Assembly: GCA_937907485.1 (NCBI GenBank)
Contig: CALESR010000043.1
Coordinates: 1-53,907 of the forward strand
Direction: 5' to 3'
DNA from: an uncultured Paracoccaceae bacterium
GTDB taxonomy: Bacteria; Pseudomonadota; Alphaproteobacteria; Rhodobacterales; Rhodobacteraceae
DNA length: 53,907 nucleotides
Shown here in pieces: positions 8,729 through 17,088 of this stretch. Position numbers and translations under genes: made by a program. The stretch's first letter is position 1. Each line of letters opens with the position of its first letter. Under the pieces are notes generated by a model, which had not been told where the DNA came from, did not search any database, and saw nothing but the letters and a program-made list of their open reading frames with translations.

Positions 8729-8754
8729 GCGCCGGTCAAGGCCCTGACCTTGCG

Positions 8755-9480
8755 TCAAAAATAGCCCCGAACCAGCGACGCCGAAATCAGCGTCCAGCCG
8801 TCGGCGACGACAAAGAACGCCAGCTTGAACGGCAGCGAGACAATCGCCGGCGGCACCATCATCATGCCCATCGACATCAGCACCGCGGCGACGACGAGGT
8901 CGATGATCAGGAAGGGCAGGAAGATCACAAAGCCGACCTCGAAAGCACGCGACAGTTCGGACAACAGAAAGGACGGGATCAGCACCGCGAGTGGCCCGTC
9001 GGCGCTGAAGGCCGGCGCATCAGGGCGCAGCGCCGCCAGCCCCTCCCAGGTCGACGGCTCGACGCGCGCCACCATGAAACCGCGAAAGGGTTGCAGCGCG
9101 CGCAGAACCGCCTCCTCGACACCGATCTGCCCGGCTTCGAGCGGCACCATGCCCGCCTCCCAAGCTTGCAGGAAGATCGGCTCCATCACGAAATAGGTCA
9201 GGAACAGCGCCAGCGTGGTCAGCAGCATCCCCGGCGGCGACTGCTGCAGCCCGATCGCCTGCCGCAAGATCGCCAAGACCGTGACGATAAAGGGAAAACA
9301 GGTAATCATGATGAGCAGCCCGGGCACCAGGCTGAGCAGCGTCATCAGCACGATCAACTGCACCGAGCGCAGCGCCATCGAGCCGCCCTCGCCCATCGAC
9401 AGCGTCAGTTCCTGCGCCAGCGCCGCGCCGGGGAGCAACAGCGCCCCCAGAGCCAGACCCGCGAACAGCCCCCAGCGCAT
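8755..9480 (-). CDS. fliP: Flagellar type III export protein FliP
   Basis: Encodes 241 residues. FliP forms, with FliQ and FliR, the core export gate of the flagellar type III secretion apparatus in the inner membrane. It has a cleavable signal (ending PGAALAQ) and several membrane helices: VQLIVLMTLLSLVPGLLIMI, MLLTTLALFLTYFVMEPIF, and C-terminal VGFVIFLPFLIIDLVVAAVL with the family's DLVVAAVLMSMGMMM and LPFKLAFFVVADGW signatures. Last gene of the leftward flagellar row, 3 bases after fliN. Confidence 0.96.
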   Translation of the reverse strand: MRWGLFAGLALGALLLPGAALAQELTLSMGEGGSMALRSVQLIVLMTLLSLVPGLLIMITCFPFIVTVLAILRQAIGLQQSPPGMLLTTLALFLTYFVMEPIFLQAWEAGMVPLEAGQIGVEEAVLRALQPFRGFMVARVEPSTWEGLAALRPDAPAFSADGPLAVLIPSFLLSELSRAFEVGFVIFLPFLIIDLVVAAVLMSMGMMMVPPAIVSLPFKLAFFVVADGWTLISASLVRGYF

Positions 9481-9483
9481 CGG

Positions 9484-9783
9484 CTAGATCCCGTTCGAAA
9501 GGTCGGCCACCTCGGTCAGACGCACCGCCATCTGCCCGGCCTGCTCGCCGTCGAGTTCCTCGAGCGCGCCCCGCGCGATCAGCCGGTCACCGACATAAAG
9601 CTCGACCGGATCCTCGACCCGTCGGTCCAGCGGCAGGACCGAGTCGCGCTGCAGTCGCAGGAGGTCTCGCACCAGTGGCCGTGCGCGACCGACCGCCACG
9701 ACGATCTCGATCGGCACCTGGGTAAAGGCCCCTTGCGCCATAGCCCCCGACGCCGCGGGTTTGGGGGGGGACAGGTCATGCAC
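9484..9783 (-). CDS. fliN: Flagellar motor switch protein FliN
   Basis: Encodes 99 residues ending in a SpoA/FliN C-terminal domain: QVPIEIVVAVGRARPLVRDL, LPLDRRVEDPVELYVGDRLI and ARGALEELDGEQAGQMAVRL. FliN is a C-ring subunit that sets rotation direction. The start is GTG at 9783, chosen because GAGGAG lies 8 bases upstream and the gene then overlaps the FliH-like stop by 8 bases. An ATG further upstream (9810) would overlap more and has no such site. Short for the family, but FliN proteins of about 100 residues are usual in Rhodobacterales. Confidence 0.9.
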   Translation of the reverse strand: MHDLSPPKPAASGAMAQGAFTQVPIEIVVAVGRARPLVRDLLRLQRDSVLPLDRRVEDPVELYVGDRLIARGALEELDGEQAGQMAVRLTEVADLSNGI

Positions 9784-10372
9784 TTCGGATCTCCTCGCAT
9801 TGAATGTCATAGAAACTGTCGATCGCGCGGCCGACCAAATCGGCGGCATGGGTCAGATCGATGCGGGTTTCGGCGGTGCCAAAGACGAACTCGGCCTGCC
9901 CCTGGGCCAGATCGTCGGTCTCACGGATCTCCAACGGCGGCATCACCAGACCTTCGGTTGCCGCCTCGAAGCCCCCGCGTGCGCCTCGCGGCAAGCGCAG
10001 CAGGACCGGCGCGGTAGCGGCCGCCTGCGCGAGCGGCAACAAGGCCTCGATCAGCACCGGCACCACCGAGGCACGCGCGGCCTCGGGCAACACGGTGGCC
10101 ACCATCGATTCGAACACCGGGCGGAGCGCTTTCAGAATGTGGCCCTGCGCCTCGTGATAGGTAAAGCTGAGCGAATCGATCTGCCGCTCGATGGCCGAAC
10201 GCCGCACGCTCGCATCGGCATCGACCTGAGTGCCGCCATCCTCCCAACCGGCGAGATAGCCACGTTCATAGGCGCTCAGCCGGATATCCTCGATCTGCTC
10301 GGGCGTCATCAGCGCCGGGCCGTCAGGGATGTCGAGGGTCTCGAAAACCTCCAGTCGCAGGGGCTGGGCCAT
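9776..10372 (-). CDS. FliH-like flagellar export regulator
   Basis: Encodes 198 residues. It lies between fliF and fliN where fliH-type genes occur. FliH is the peripheral stator that regulates the FliI ATPase. The sequence has a helical N-terminal half (EDIRLSAYERGYLAGWEDGG; the AYxxGYxAG pattern is typical of FliH/SctL) and a mixed C-terminal half with FESMVATVLPEAARASVVPV. No fliI is seen in this window. The start codon overlaps the fliF stop as ATGA (10369-10372). The homology is weak by eye, so the FliH call rests on length, the N-terminal motif and position. Confidence 0.72.
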   Translation of the reverse strand: MAQPLRLEVFETLDIPDGPALMTPEQIEDIRLSAYERGYLAGWEDGGTQVDADASVRRSAIERQIDSLSFTYHEAQGHILKALRPVFESMVATVLPEAARASVVPVLIEALLPLAQAAATAPVLLRLPRGARGGFEAATEGLVMPPLEIRETDDLAQGQAEFVFGTAETRIDLTHAADLVGRAIDSFYDIQCEEIRSA

Positions 10373-11958
10373 CAGCGGCTCTCCTCGGGTTCTTCCATCC
10401 AGCTTCGCAGGATTTCGAGTGTCTCATCCTGGCGTTCCGCAATCAGCGAGCGCATCCGCTCGACCGGATCGCTGGGCGCCTCGGGGGTGTCGGACATCGA
10501 CATCGACTCTGACTGCATCGTCCCGTCGTCGATCACCCCGGTCAGCGCCATGCCGCCGACCAGTGCCGGCGATGCCATCGTCGGGAACGAGTCGAACTCG
10601 TCTTCGGACCGGGCTGGCGCCGAGCGCAGGATTGGCCGGAGCACGAAGAGACCGAGGAACAGCACCACCAGCGCGAGGGCCGCCAGCCGGATCAACCCCA
10701 TCACGTCGAGGCCCAGCGTGGCGATCAAACCGGTGCTGGCCGCAGTACCGAGATCGGTCGCCAGCGGTTCGAACTGCAAGGACCGCAGTGTGATCACATC
10801 GCCGCGGACCTCGTCAAAACCGACCGCCGAGGCGACAAGATCGCGCAGCGCCGTCAGTTCCTCCTCTGGCCGGGCGGTCCATATCGCGGTGCCCGTGGCA
10901 TCGATCGAGCGCACGCCATCGATCAGCACCGCCACCGTCAGCCGTCGAATGGCGCCGGGGCCACGTTCGATCTCGCGGCTGACCTGGCTGACGTCCCAAT
11001 CGGTGCGCGCCCGCGACAGTACTTCGCGCGATTGCGACTGTCCGTTGCCGCCTGCGGCATCGCCGTCTGGCAGGTTCGACGCCACCGAAACCCCGGCCCC
11101 GCGCGAGTCGGTGGCCGACGCGTTGCGCTCTTCGGTTTCCTGGCTGACGGCGGTGCGGGTTGCTGGATCGATCGTGCGCTCGACGATGGTTTCGCGGTCG
11201 GTCATGGTCTCGACATTGACCTCGACCACCGCACGCCCCGGACCAACCCGCGCCGCCAGCAGCCGCTCGACATTGTGCCGCAGCGCCTCGGCCCGGTCAT
11301 TGCCCTGCCCAGCCGGATCCGCCTCGGCCCCGATCACCGTGCCCCCTGCCGAATCGATCACCGAAACATCCTCGGGGTTGAGCCCGGCCACGGCCGAAGC
11401 GACGAGAAACCGCAGTGCCTGCGCCTGCTGAGCATTCAGCCCCTCACCCGAGGGTGTGACCGTAACCGAGGCCGTCAACCGCTGATCGCGGCGGAAGGGT
11501 TGCATTGATCCCTGACCAATATGGACCCGGGCGAATCTGACCCGCGCGCTGGCCATGATGGTGCGCGCCAGTTCCCCTTCCTTGGCGCGCCAATAGGCGG
11601 CGTCGAACATCTGCGCCGTGGTGCCAAAGCCGGTCAGGCCGTCGAGAAGTTCATACCCGCTCGACGAACTGGCGGGCAGGCCCTGCGCGGCCAGAGCCAT
11701 CCGCGTTTCGTCGCGCATCGAACTGGCGACATAGATCGCGTCGCCGCGCACCTCATAGACGATGCCACGCTGGTCAAGCGCCTGCACCACCTCACCGGCG
11801 GCCGCCCCTTCGAGGCCGCCATAGAGCAGCGACATCCCCGGCTGGGTCGCCAGACGCGCGATGGCAAGAACGGCCAGAAAGACCCCCAGGGTGGCGACGA
11901 CGGCGATGATCCGGCGACGCGGTTCCAGTGCATTCCAGACGGTGAGGAGCTGTTCCAC
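10372..11958 (-). CDS. fliF: Flagellar MS-ring protein FliF
   Basis: Encodes about 528 residues. FliF builds the MS ring in the inner membrane on which the basal body assembles. A first membrane helix (IIAVVATLGVFLAVLAIARL, about residue 20) is followed by the ring-building YscJ/FliF region (MSLLYGGLEGAAAGEVVQAL ... ARVRFARVHIGQGS), a linker, and a second helix (LAALALVVLFLGLFVLRPIL, about residue 430). The C-terminal cytoplasmic tail ends in a FliG-binding-like acidic helix (ETLEILRSWMEEPEE). The GTG at 11958 is preceded by AAGGGAA; an in-frame ATG at 11997 would add 13 residues and cannot be ruled out. First gene of the leftward row. Confidence 0.93.
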   Translation of the reverse strand: MEQLLTVWNALEPRRRIIAVVATLGVFLAVLAIARLATQPGMSLLYGGLEGAAAGEVVQALDQRGIVYEVRGDAIYVASSMRDETRMALAAQGLPASSSSGYELLDGLTGFGTTAQMFDAAYWRAKEGELARTIMASARVRFARVHIGQGSMQPFRRDQRLTASVTVTPSGEGLNAQQAQALRFLVASAVAGLNPEDVSVIDSAGGTVIGAEADPAGQGNDRAEALRHNVERLLAARVGPGRAVVEVNVETMTDRETIVERTIDPATRTAVSQETEERNASATDSRGAGVSVASNLPDGDAAGGNGQSQSREVLSRARTDWDVSQVSREIERGPGAIRRLTVAVLIDGVRSIDATGTAIWTARPEEELTALRDLVASAVGFDEVRGDVITLRSLQFEPLATDLGTAASTGLIATLGLDVMGLIRLAALALVVLFLGLFVLRPILRSAPARSEDEFDSFPTMASPALVGGMALTGVIDDGTMQSESMSMSDTPEAPSDPVERMRSLIAERQDETLEILRSWMEEPEESR

Positions 11959-12085
11959 GGCATTCCCTTTTCGGACGTTCTGTCCCGATGACGCCAACCT
12001 TGAAGGGTTTCGATTAACAATCGGTTAGCCAGACCATGCGAAAACAGGATTCGGAACATGACAAGAACACGAAAGTCACCGACCC
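11959..12085. promoter_or_regulatory. Divergent flagellar promoter region with CtrA-like site
   Basis: This 127-base gap separates fliF (leftward) from fliL (rightward) and must contain promoters for both arms. At 12014-12028 it holds TTAACAATCGGTTAG, i.e. TTAA-N7-TTAG, one base from the CtrA consensus TTAA-N7-TTAA. The site is nearly equidistant (about 56 bases) from the two start codons. CtrA controls flagellar genes in many alphaproteobacteria including Rhodobacterales. The base match is seen directly; binding is inferred. No sigma-54 box was recognised. Confidence 0.5.
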
Positions 12086-12619
12086 ATGGCCAGCCCCGCT
12101 CAGGCAGAGCAACCCTCTGCAAAATCATCGAAACTTCCCCTGATTCTGGGAATCGTCCTGGCGCTTGTCGGCGCCGGTGGTGGATTCTTCGTCATGTATG
12201 CGGGCCTGCTCGATTCGGTGCTCGGAAGTCCTTCGGCCGATTCGCACGCGGCGGACAGCCACGCCGCCCCCGCCGACAGCCACGCCAGCCCTGCGACGGA
12301 TGACCACGGCGCCTCGACAGGGGTCAGCTTTGTTCCGATGGAGCCGATTACCGTCAACCTTGGTCCGCGCAGCGATTCGCGCCATCTGCGCTTTTCCGCC
12401 CAGCTCGAGGTGCCCAGCGCGCAGGCGGCCGAGGTGCAACGCCTGATGCCGCGCATCATGGATGTGGTGAACATCTATCTGCGCGCGCTCGACCCGCATG
12501 AAATCGAGGAACCGGCGGCCCTGTTGCGGCTGCGCGGGCAAATGCTGCGCCGCGTTCGCATCGTCGCTGGTCCCGGCGCCGTCAACGATCTGCTCATCAT
12601 CGAATTCGTCTTCAACTGA
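12086..12619 (+). CDS. fliL: Flagellar basal-body-associated protein FliL
   Basis: Encodes 177 residues. FliL is a single-pass inner-membrane protein surrounding the stator. A short cytoplasmic N-terminus precedes one helix (LPLILGIVLALVGAGGGFFV, about residues 17-36). A His/Ala/Ser-rich linker with three DSHAA/DSHAS-like repeats follows, then the FliL domain FVPMEPITVNLGPRSDSRHL ... LLIIEFVFN. The linker repeats (S-A-D-S-H-A, A-A-D-S-H-A, P-A-D-S-H-A) are unusual but low complexity. First gene of the rightward arm; the next gene begins 8 bases downstream. Confidence 0.92.
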   Translation: MASPAQAEQPSAKSSKLPLILGIVLALVGAGGGFFVMYAGLLDSVLGSPSADSHAADSHAAPADSHASPATDDHGASTGVSFVPMEPITVNLGPRSDSRHLRFSAQLEVPSAQAAEVQRLMPRIMDVVNIYLRALDPHEIEEPAALLRLRGQMLRRVRIVAGPGAVNDLLIIEFVFN

Positions 12620-12627
12620 GGCCCATC

Positions 12628-13050
12628 ATGCAGTTTGTCTCTGATCTCTTCCTGGCTGCCGCCTCACTCGGCGCCGCCATCTATTGCGTCATTCTCTCCC
12701 GCCGCCTGCGTGCGCTAGGCTCGCTCGAAGGAGGGATGGGCAGCGCCATCGCCGTCCTGTCGCGCCAGGTTGACGATCTGACGCGGTCGCTGAAATCCGC
12801 GCAGGAGGCGGCTGGCCGCGCCGCGGGAAACCTCGACGGTCAGACCGACCGCGCCGAGGCCGTCGCCCGGCGGCTTGAGCTGCTGGTGGCCTCGATGCAC
12901 GACCTGCCCGAGGACCGTCCGCAACCGCCGCGCGCCCCCTCGCCCTGGCCCGCCGACGCCGGGCGCCGGATGCCCGAGCCCCCGCCCGAGCCGGACACCG
13001 GACAGCGCGCGCGCGTTTTGCGCCGTCGCCAGACGCCGGGAGACCTCTGA
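12628..13050 (+). CDS. Small membrane-anchored flagellar-locus protein (possibly DUF6468)
   Basis: Encodes 140 residues. One N-terminal helix (FLAAASLGAAIYCVILSRRL, about residues 8-27) is followed by a predicted amphipathic coil (residues 35-90, MGSAIAVLSRQVDDLTRSLK ... AVARRLELLVASM) and a Pro/Arg-rich tail. Its place between fliL and a MotE-like gene matches alphaproteobacterial genes labelled DUF6468, which I recall but could not check. The stop overlaps the next start (TGATG at 13048-13052). Function unknown; inferred to act with the MotE/stator group. Confidence 0.6.
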   Translation: MQFVSDLFLAAASLGAAIYCVILSRRLRALGSLEGGMGSAIAVLSRQVDDLTRSLKSAQEAAGRAAGNLDGQTDRAEAVARRLELLVASMHDLPEDRPQPPRAPSPWPADAGRRMPEPPPEPDTGQRARVLRRRQTPGDL

Positions 13051-13670
13051 TGGCGGCCCGCCCTGCACCGCATCGGGCCGCCCGACCGCGCGGCCGCATT
13101 CTGCCGACGCTGGCCGCGTTGTTCATCGCCGCCGGCGTGCTCAAGGCTCTGTCGGGCGTCAGCGCCGCCCTCGCGCAGGATCCCCCTCCGGTGGCGCACA
13201 GCCCTGCCGCGGCACCCGCCGCGCCCGCCGCGGCGATTCCCGCGGCGCTGCGGTCGAGTCCTGTTTCGGACGCCGGCCTGTCGCTGGAAATTCATGAGCG
13301 CGAGACCACCGTCGCCACGCGCGAAGCGGCCTTGCGCGAGCGCGAGGCCCTGCTTGCCGCAACCGAAGACCGCCTGCGCGCGCAGATCACCGCGCTCGAG
13401 ACCGCCGAGGCGGAACTGGCGGCCACCATGGCCCTGGCAGATCAGGCGGCCGAGACCGATATCCTGCGCCTTGTCAGTGTCTTTGAAGTCATGAAACCCG
13501 AAGATGCCGCCGCCGTCTTTGGCGAAATGGACCCAGGTTTCGCCGCAGGTTTCCTCGCCCGACTGACGCCCGAAGCCGCAGCGGCCATCCTCGCCGGCTT
13601 GCCACCACGCCAAGCCTACAGCCTCAGCGCCATTGTCGCCGGTCGAAATGCCCTCGTCCCGCAGGAATGA
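13050..13670 (+). CDS. MotE-like periplasmic flagellar chaperone
   Basis: Encodes 206 residues. It has an N-terminal anchor or uncleaved signal (ILPTLAALFIAAGVLKALSG), a Pro/Ala linker, a coiled coil (about residues 75-145, TREAALREREALLAATEDRL ... AEAELAATMALADQ), and a C-terminal MgtE_N/FliG-like module (LRLVSVFEVMKPEDAAAVFG ... EMDPGFAAGFLARLTPEAAA ... AILAGLPPRQAYSLSAIVAG). This architecture is that of MotE, the chaperone of the periplasmic motility protein MotC in rhizobia. A MotC counterpart is not obvious here unless it is the large gene at 14606. It precedes motA by 66 bases. Confidence 0.75.
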   Translation: MAARPAPHRAARPRGRILPTLAALFIAAGVLKALSGVSAALAQDPPPVAHSPAAAPAAPAAAIPAALRSSPVSDAGLSLEIHERETTVATREAALREREALLAATEDRLRAQITALETAEAELAATMALADQAAETDILRLVSVFEVMKPEDAAAVFGEMDPGFAAGFLARLTPEAAAAILAGLPPRQAYSLSAIVAGRNALVPQE

Positions 13671-13736
13671 TCAGCGGCAGTGAAACTTTCTTAACGTCCC
13701 GGTGTCAGCCTCGACGCACCTCGAACGGAGCATATC

Positions 13737-14606
13737 ATGATCGGAATCATCGGCATCGTCGTCGTCTTCGCGATGGTTTTCGGCGGCTATGTCGCGGCGG
13801 GGGGGAAATTCGGCATCATCCTGCATTCCCTACCCTTCGAAATGACGATGATCGGCGGGGCCGCCGTCGGTGCGTTTCTCATCGCCAATGACGGCGCCAG
13901 CGTGAAGCAATCGCTCAAGGACATCGGCAAGGTCTTCAAGGGCGCCACCTGGAAACCCGGAGATTACCGGGATTTGCTGTGCCTTCTCTTTGAACTGATC
14001 CGTTTGGCGCGCCAGAATCCGGTCGCGCTGGAGGAGCATATCGAGGGGCCCGACGCCTCCAGCATCTTTACCCGTTATCCCAAGATCCAGCACGACCACG
14101 AAGCCACCGAACTGATCTGTGACACGCTGCGCTCGATGACCCTCAGTTATGACGACCCGATGCAGGTCGAAGAGGTGCTGGACAAGCGCATGGAGGCGAC
14201 GCTGCAACACGCCTTGCATTCGAGTCACGCCATGCAGACGGTCGCCGACGGCTTGCCGGCGCTGGGGATCGTCGCCGCCGTGCTGGGGGTGATCAAGACG
14301 ATGGCGGCGATCGACCAGCCGCCCGAGGTGCTGGGTGGCCTGATTGGCGGCGCTTTGGTCGGCACGTTCCTCGGTGTGTTCCTCGCCTATGGTTTTGTCG
14401 GTCCCTTCGCCTCCAAGATGCAGGCCGTGATCAATGACGACGCCCATTTCTACCGGTTGATCCGTGAGGTGCTGATCGCCAATCTGCACAATCATCCGGC
14501 CAACATGTGCATCGAGGTCGGCCGACAGAATGCGCCCCACCATGTCCGGCCGAGCTATAGCGAACTCGAGGAGGCGATGCGCAACCTCAAGCGCGAGGCG
14601 GCGTGA
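13737..14606 (+). CDS. motA: Flagellar motor stator protein MotA
   Basis: Encodes 289 residues. MotA forms the proton-driven stator with MotB. Four membrane helices are visible: MIGIIGIVVVFAMVFGGYVA, FEMTMIGGAAVGAFLIANDG, GLPALGIVAAVLGVIKTMAA and LIGGALVGTFLGVFLAYGFV. The cytoplasmic loop has the charged DKRMEATLQHALHSSHAMQT region, and the family motifs DGLPALGIVAAVLGVIKTM and GPFASKMQAV are present. motB does not follow; the next gene is an 803-residue secreted protein whose ATG overlaps this stop by one base. GGAG lies 8 bases before the ATG. Confidence 0.95.
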   Translation: MIGIIGIVVVFAMVFGGYVAAGGKFGIILHSLPFEMTMIGGAAVGAFLIANDGASVKQSLKDIGKVFKGATWKPGDYRDLLCLLFELIRLARQNPVALEEHIEGPDASSIFTRYPKIQHDHEATELICDTLRSMTLSYDDPMQVEEVLDKRMEATLQHALHSSHAMQTVADGLPALGIVAAVLGVIKTMAAIDQPPEVLGGLIGGALVGTFLGVFLAYGFVGPFASKMQAVINDDAHFYRLIREVLIANLHNHPANMCIEVGRQNAPHHVRPSYSELEEAMRNLKREAA

Positions 14607-17014
14607 TGCCCCCGGTTCGCATCCGTTTCACCGGTCTGGTCGCAGCGCTAGTGCTGTTGGGCAGCGCAGCGCTCGCACAGAGTTTTTCCGTCACCGCCGG
14701 TGAGCACGGCGCTTTCACCCGGCTGGTCGTTCGCTCCACGCCGGGGCTTGCCTGGACATTCACGGACACTGGCCCCCAGCGCACCCTCTCGATTGCAGCC
14801 GAAAACCCGGTTTTCGACCTCACCCGGCTCTTTGATCGCATTCCCAGAACGCGACTGGCCGCAGCGCGCGTGGTCGGGCAATCGCTTGAACTGTCGCTCG
14901 GCTGCGATTGCGACGTCCGTGCCTGGGAGGAGCGGCCCGGGTTGATCGTGCTCGACATTGCCAACCCGGCTCGCGGGGTTACACCCGCCGTTAGGCCAGC
15001 GGTCGCACCCGTCGATCCGCTAGCCTTAGCCCGCGCGGCCGGCGCAACGCTGGCACGCGCCCGACCGGACGCCCCCTTATCGGCGGAAGCCCCCCCCCCG
15101 ATGACCCTGTCCGCCGATGAACGCATTGCCCTGACCACCGACCTTGGGATCAGCGTGGCGCAGGCTCTTGGCCAAGGGATTCTCGAACCTGCAGTTGACC
15201 ATGTTGCCCCACAGGGGGGCGTTCTGCAGGGCGCTGAATTGCCCCAGATGCCCGAAAACATGAGCGTGACGTCCGTGACCGACCGCACGGTGACCGGCCC
15301 GACGCAAGGGGTGTCGCCGGACCCGGAATGCCAGGGATCGGAGGTTCTCGATCACCTGCTGGACCGCGGCGCCACCCGTTTTCCTGACGCTTATGCCGCA
15401 GTCAGCCAGCAATTATATGGCGAGTTCGATCAACCGGACCCTGACGCACAGCATGCTCTGATCTTGCTCTATCTCGCCTCTGGATTCGGGGCCGAGGCCC
15501 GCGCGCTGATCGACAATGCCACGCAACCCTTGCCCGGCCGCGAGTTCGCTCTCGGGTTCGCCGATGTGCTCGAAGGACGCCTTTCGAACTCGCGGATGCG
15601 TCTGGCTGGCGGCATCGACTGCGGCGGTGTCGCGGCTCTCGCAGCTGCCCTCGCAGGGGCCGACACCCGCCCGGTCCGTCAGCATGCGGATCAAATCGCC
15701 CTGACCTTTACCCGGCTCCCTGAGTCTTTGCGCGCGTTGCTCGGGCTCGATCTCGTGCGCATGCTCACTGAGGCCGGTTCGGTCGATGCCGCGCGGATCG
15801 TCGCCGAAAGTCTTCGAGGCTCGGCCTGGACGATTCCGGAGGACGCGCAATTCGCGCAGGCCCTTCTCGCCCGCTCCCGCGGCAGTGTCCCTGAGGCCGC
15901 TTCGCGCCTTTCGGCCTTGCCTGATGACAACCTGATTGCCATGCTGGAACGGCTCGAACTGGCGCTCGACAATGGCACGCCCGTCGCGGATCTGGTGCTC
16001 GAAGATGCCGAGGCCCTCGCCAGTGCCAGTCGAAATGATGCATCCGGACAAGGCCTGATGGCAGTTGCGATTCGCCTGCGGTCGGCCAGTATCAACCCGA
16101 CGGCGGCCTTTGCAACGCTGGACCGCTTGCAGACATGGCTGTCGGAAACCGGCGAAAATCAGAGACTTCTTGGCGCCCTACGCGATGAGGCATGGGCCTC
16201 GGTCGCCCGAAACGTCAGTGATCGCTCGCTGATCGAGGCCGTTCTGGCGCGCGATGACTGGCGCCAGCCCGATCTCCTGCTGCCGACCCGGCACCTGTTG
16301 GCGGAACGGCTGATCGATCTGGGGTTTTCCCTTCCCGCTGCCGAGTTGCTGGACGAGGAACAGGATCCGCACAGTCGCTTGCTCAGCGCCCGCGTCGCAC
16401 TGGCCATGGGCTCGCCGAATGAGGCATTGACACTGGTGTCGGGCCTTGCGGACATCACCGCGAGGGAGTTGCGAGCCTCGGCGCTGAGCCGGGCGGGGGA
16501 GCATGCTGCTGCCGCGGAGGAATTCGCGCGAATGGGCGAGGTCGATGGTGCCATCCGTGCAGCAATTCTTGCGGGAAACTGGCGCCTTGTCGAAACCCTG
16601 CGTTCGCAATCCGGGGAAGCCCCGCTGCAGGCGTCGCTTGACGATCTTCTCGGTCGCGCACCGGGTCACGCCGAAACCCTGCGCAGCGCGGCACCCGGCA
16701 GCGATGAAACGGTCCAACCCACTGCAGGTCCTCAGGCGTTGCAACCCGTAGAACCGATCGAGCCACCTTCCGTGCCGGCGCCAGTGGTTGACGGCCTTCC
16801 TGCCGAGGCGCAGACGCCGACCGGCGCACTTCGGGCAGCCGATGCACCGGTTGAACCGCTGTTAGCCGCGCCCGACGCGCAGATTACTCCGGATCCCGAT
16901 GTCGAAACACTGTTCGACCGGATGGGCATGATCCAGCGAAGCAGCACCCTGATGGCCGAAAGCGAACGATTGCGTCTGGCGGTTGGGGCGCTGGTCGAAA
17001 CACGCGGTCGATGA
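14606..17014 (+). CDS. Large secreted flagellar-locus protein with AMIN-like N-terminus, unknown function
   Basis: Encodes 802 residues. A Sec signal (ending LLGSAALAQ, about residue 25) precedes a beta-rich segment (about 27-120: SFSVTAGEHGAFTRLVVRST ... VRAWEERPGLIVLDIANP) that resembles an AMIN domain, a peptidoglycan-associated module. Residues about 230-660 are Ala/Leu-rich helices with a repeat-like look (LLYLASGFGAEARALIDNAT; LLDEEQDPHSRLLSARVALA; LSRAGEHAAAAEEFARMGEV), compatible with TPR-type solenoids. A Pro-rich segment and a short helical end follow. The ATG overlaps the motA stop (TGATG); a GTG one codon earlier is possible. Position after motE-like and motA genes suggests a periplasmic motility protein, possibly an analogue of MotC; that is inference. 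Confidence 0.65.
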   Translation: MPPVRIRFTGLVAALVLLGSAALAQSFSVTAGEHGAFTRLVVRSTPGLAWTFTDTGPQRTLSIAAENPVFDLTRLFDRIPRTRLAAARVVGQSLELSLGCDCDVRAWEERPGLIVLDIANPARGVTPAVRPAVAPVDPLALARAAGATLARARPDAPLSAEAPPPMTLSADERIALTTDLGISVAQALGQGILEPAVDHVAPQGGVLQGAELPQMPENMSVTSVTDRTVTGPTQGVSPDPECQGSEVLDHLLDRGATRFPDAYAAVSQQLYGEFDQPDPDAQHALILLYLASGFGAEARALIDNATQPLPGREFALGFADVLEGRLSNSRMRLAGGIDCGGVAALAAALAGADTRPVRQHADQIALTFTRLPESLRALLGLDLVRMLTEAGSVDAARIVAESLRGSAWTIPEDAQFAQALLARSRGSVPEAASRLSALPDDNLIAMLERLELALDNGTPVADLVLEDAEALASASRNDASGQGLMAVAIRLRSASINPTAAFATLDRLQTWLSETGENQRLLGALRDEAWASVARNVSDRSLIEAVLARDDWRQPDLLLPTRHLLAERLIDLGFSLPAAELLDEEQDPHSRLLSARVALAMGSPNEALTLVSGLADITARELRASALSRAGEHAAAAEEFARMGEVDGAIRAAILAGNWRLVETLRSQSGEAPLQASLDDLLGRAPGHAETLRSAAPGSDETVQPTAGPQALQPVEPIEPPSVPAPVVDGLPAEAQTPTGALRAADAPVEPLLAAPDAQITPDPDVETLFDRMGMIQRSSTLMAESERLRLAVGALVETRGR

Positions 17015-17088
17015 CGGAGCAACCCGTCACCAACGGCGCCAATCGGTCCCGCGGCGTTACACCGCTGTCCAGGTTCGCCCCGCGTCAA

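Noticed and set aside
8729..8754. Terminator between the crotonase gene and fliP
   Set aside because: Only a weak CAAGG/CCTTG hairpin is present, with no adequate T-run in either direction.
13691..13700. CtrA site upstream of motA (TTAACG)
   Set aside because: Only a half-site is present; the second TTAA is missing at the N7 spacing.
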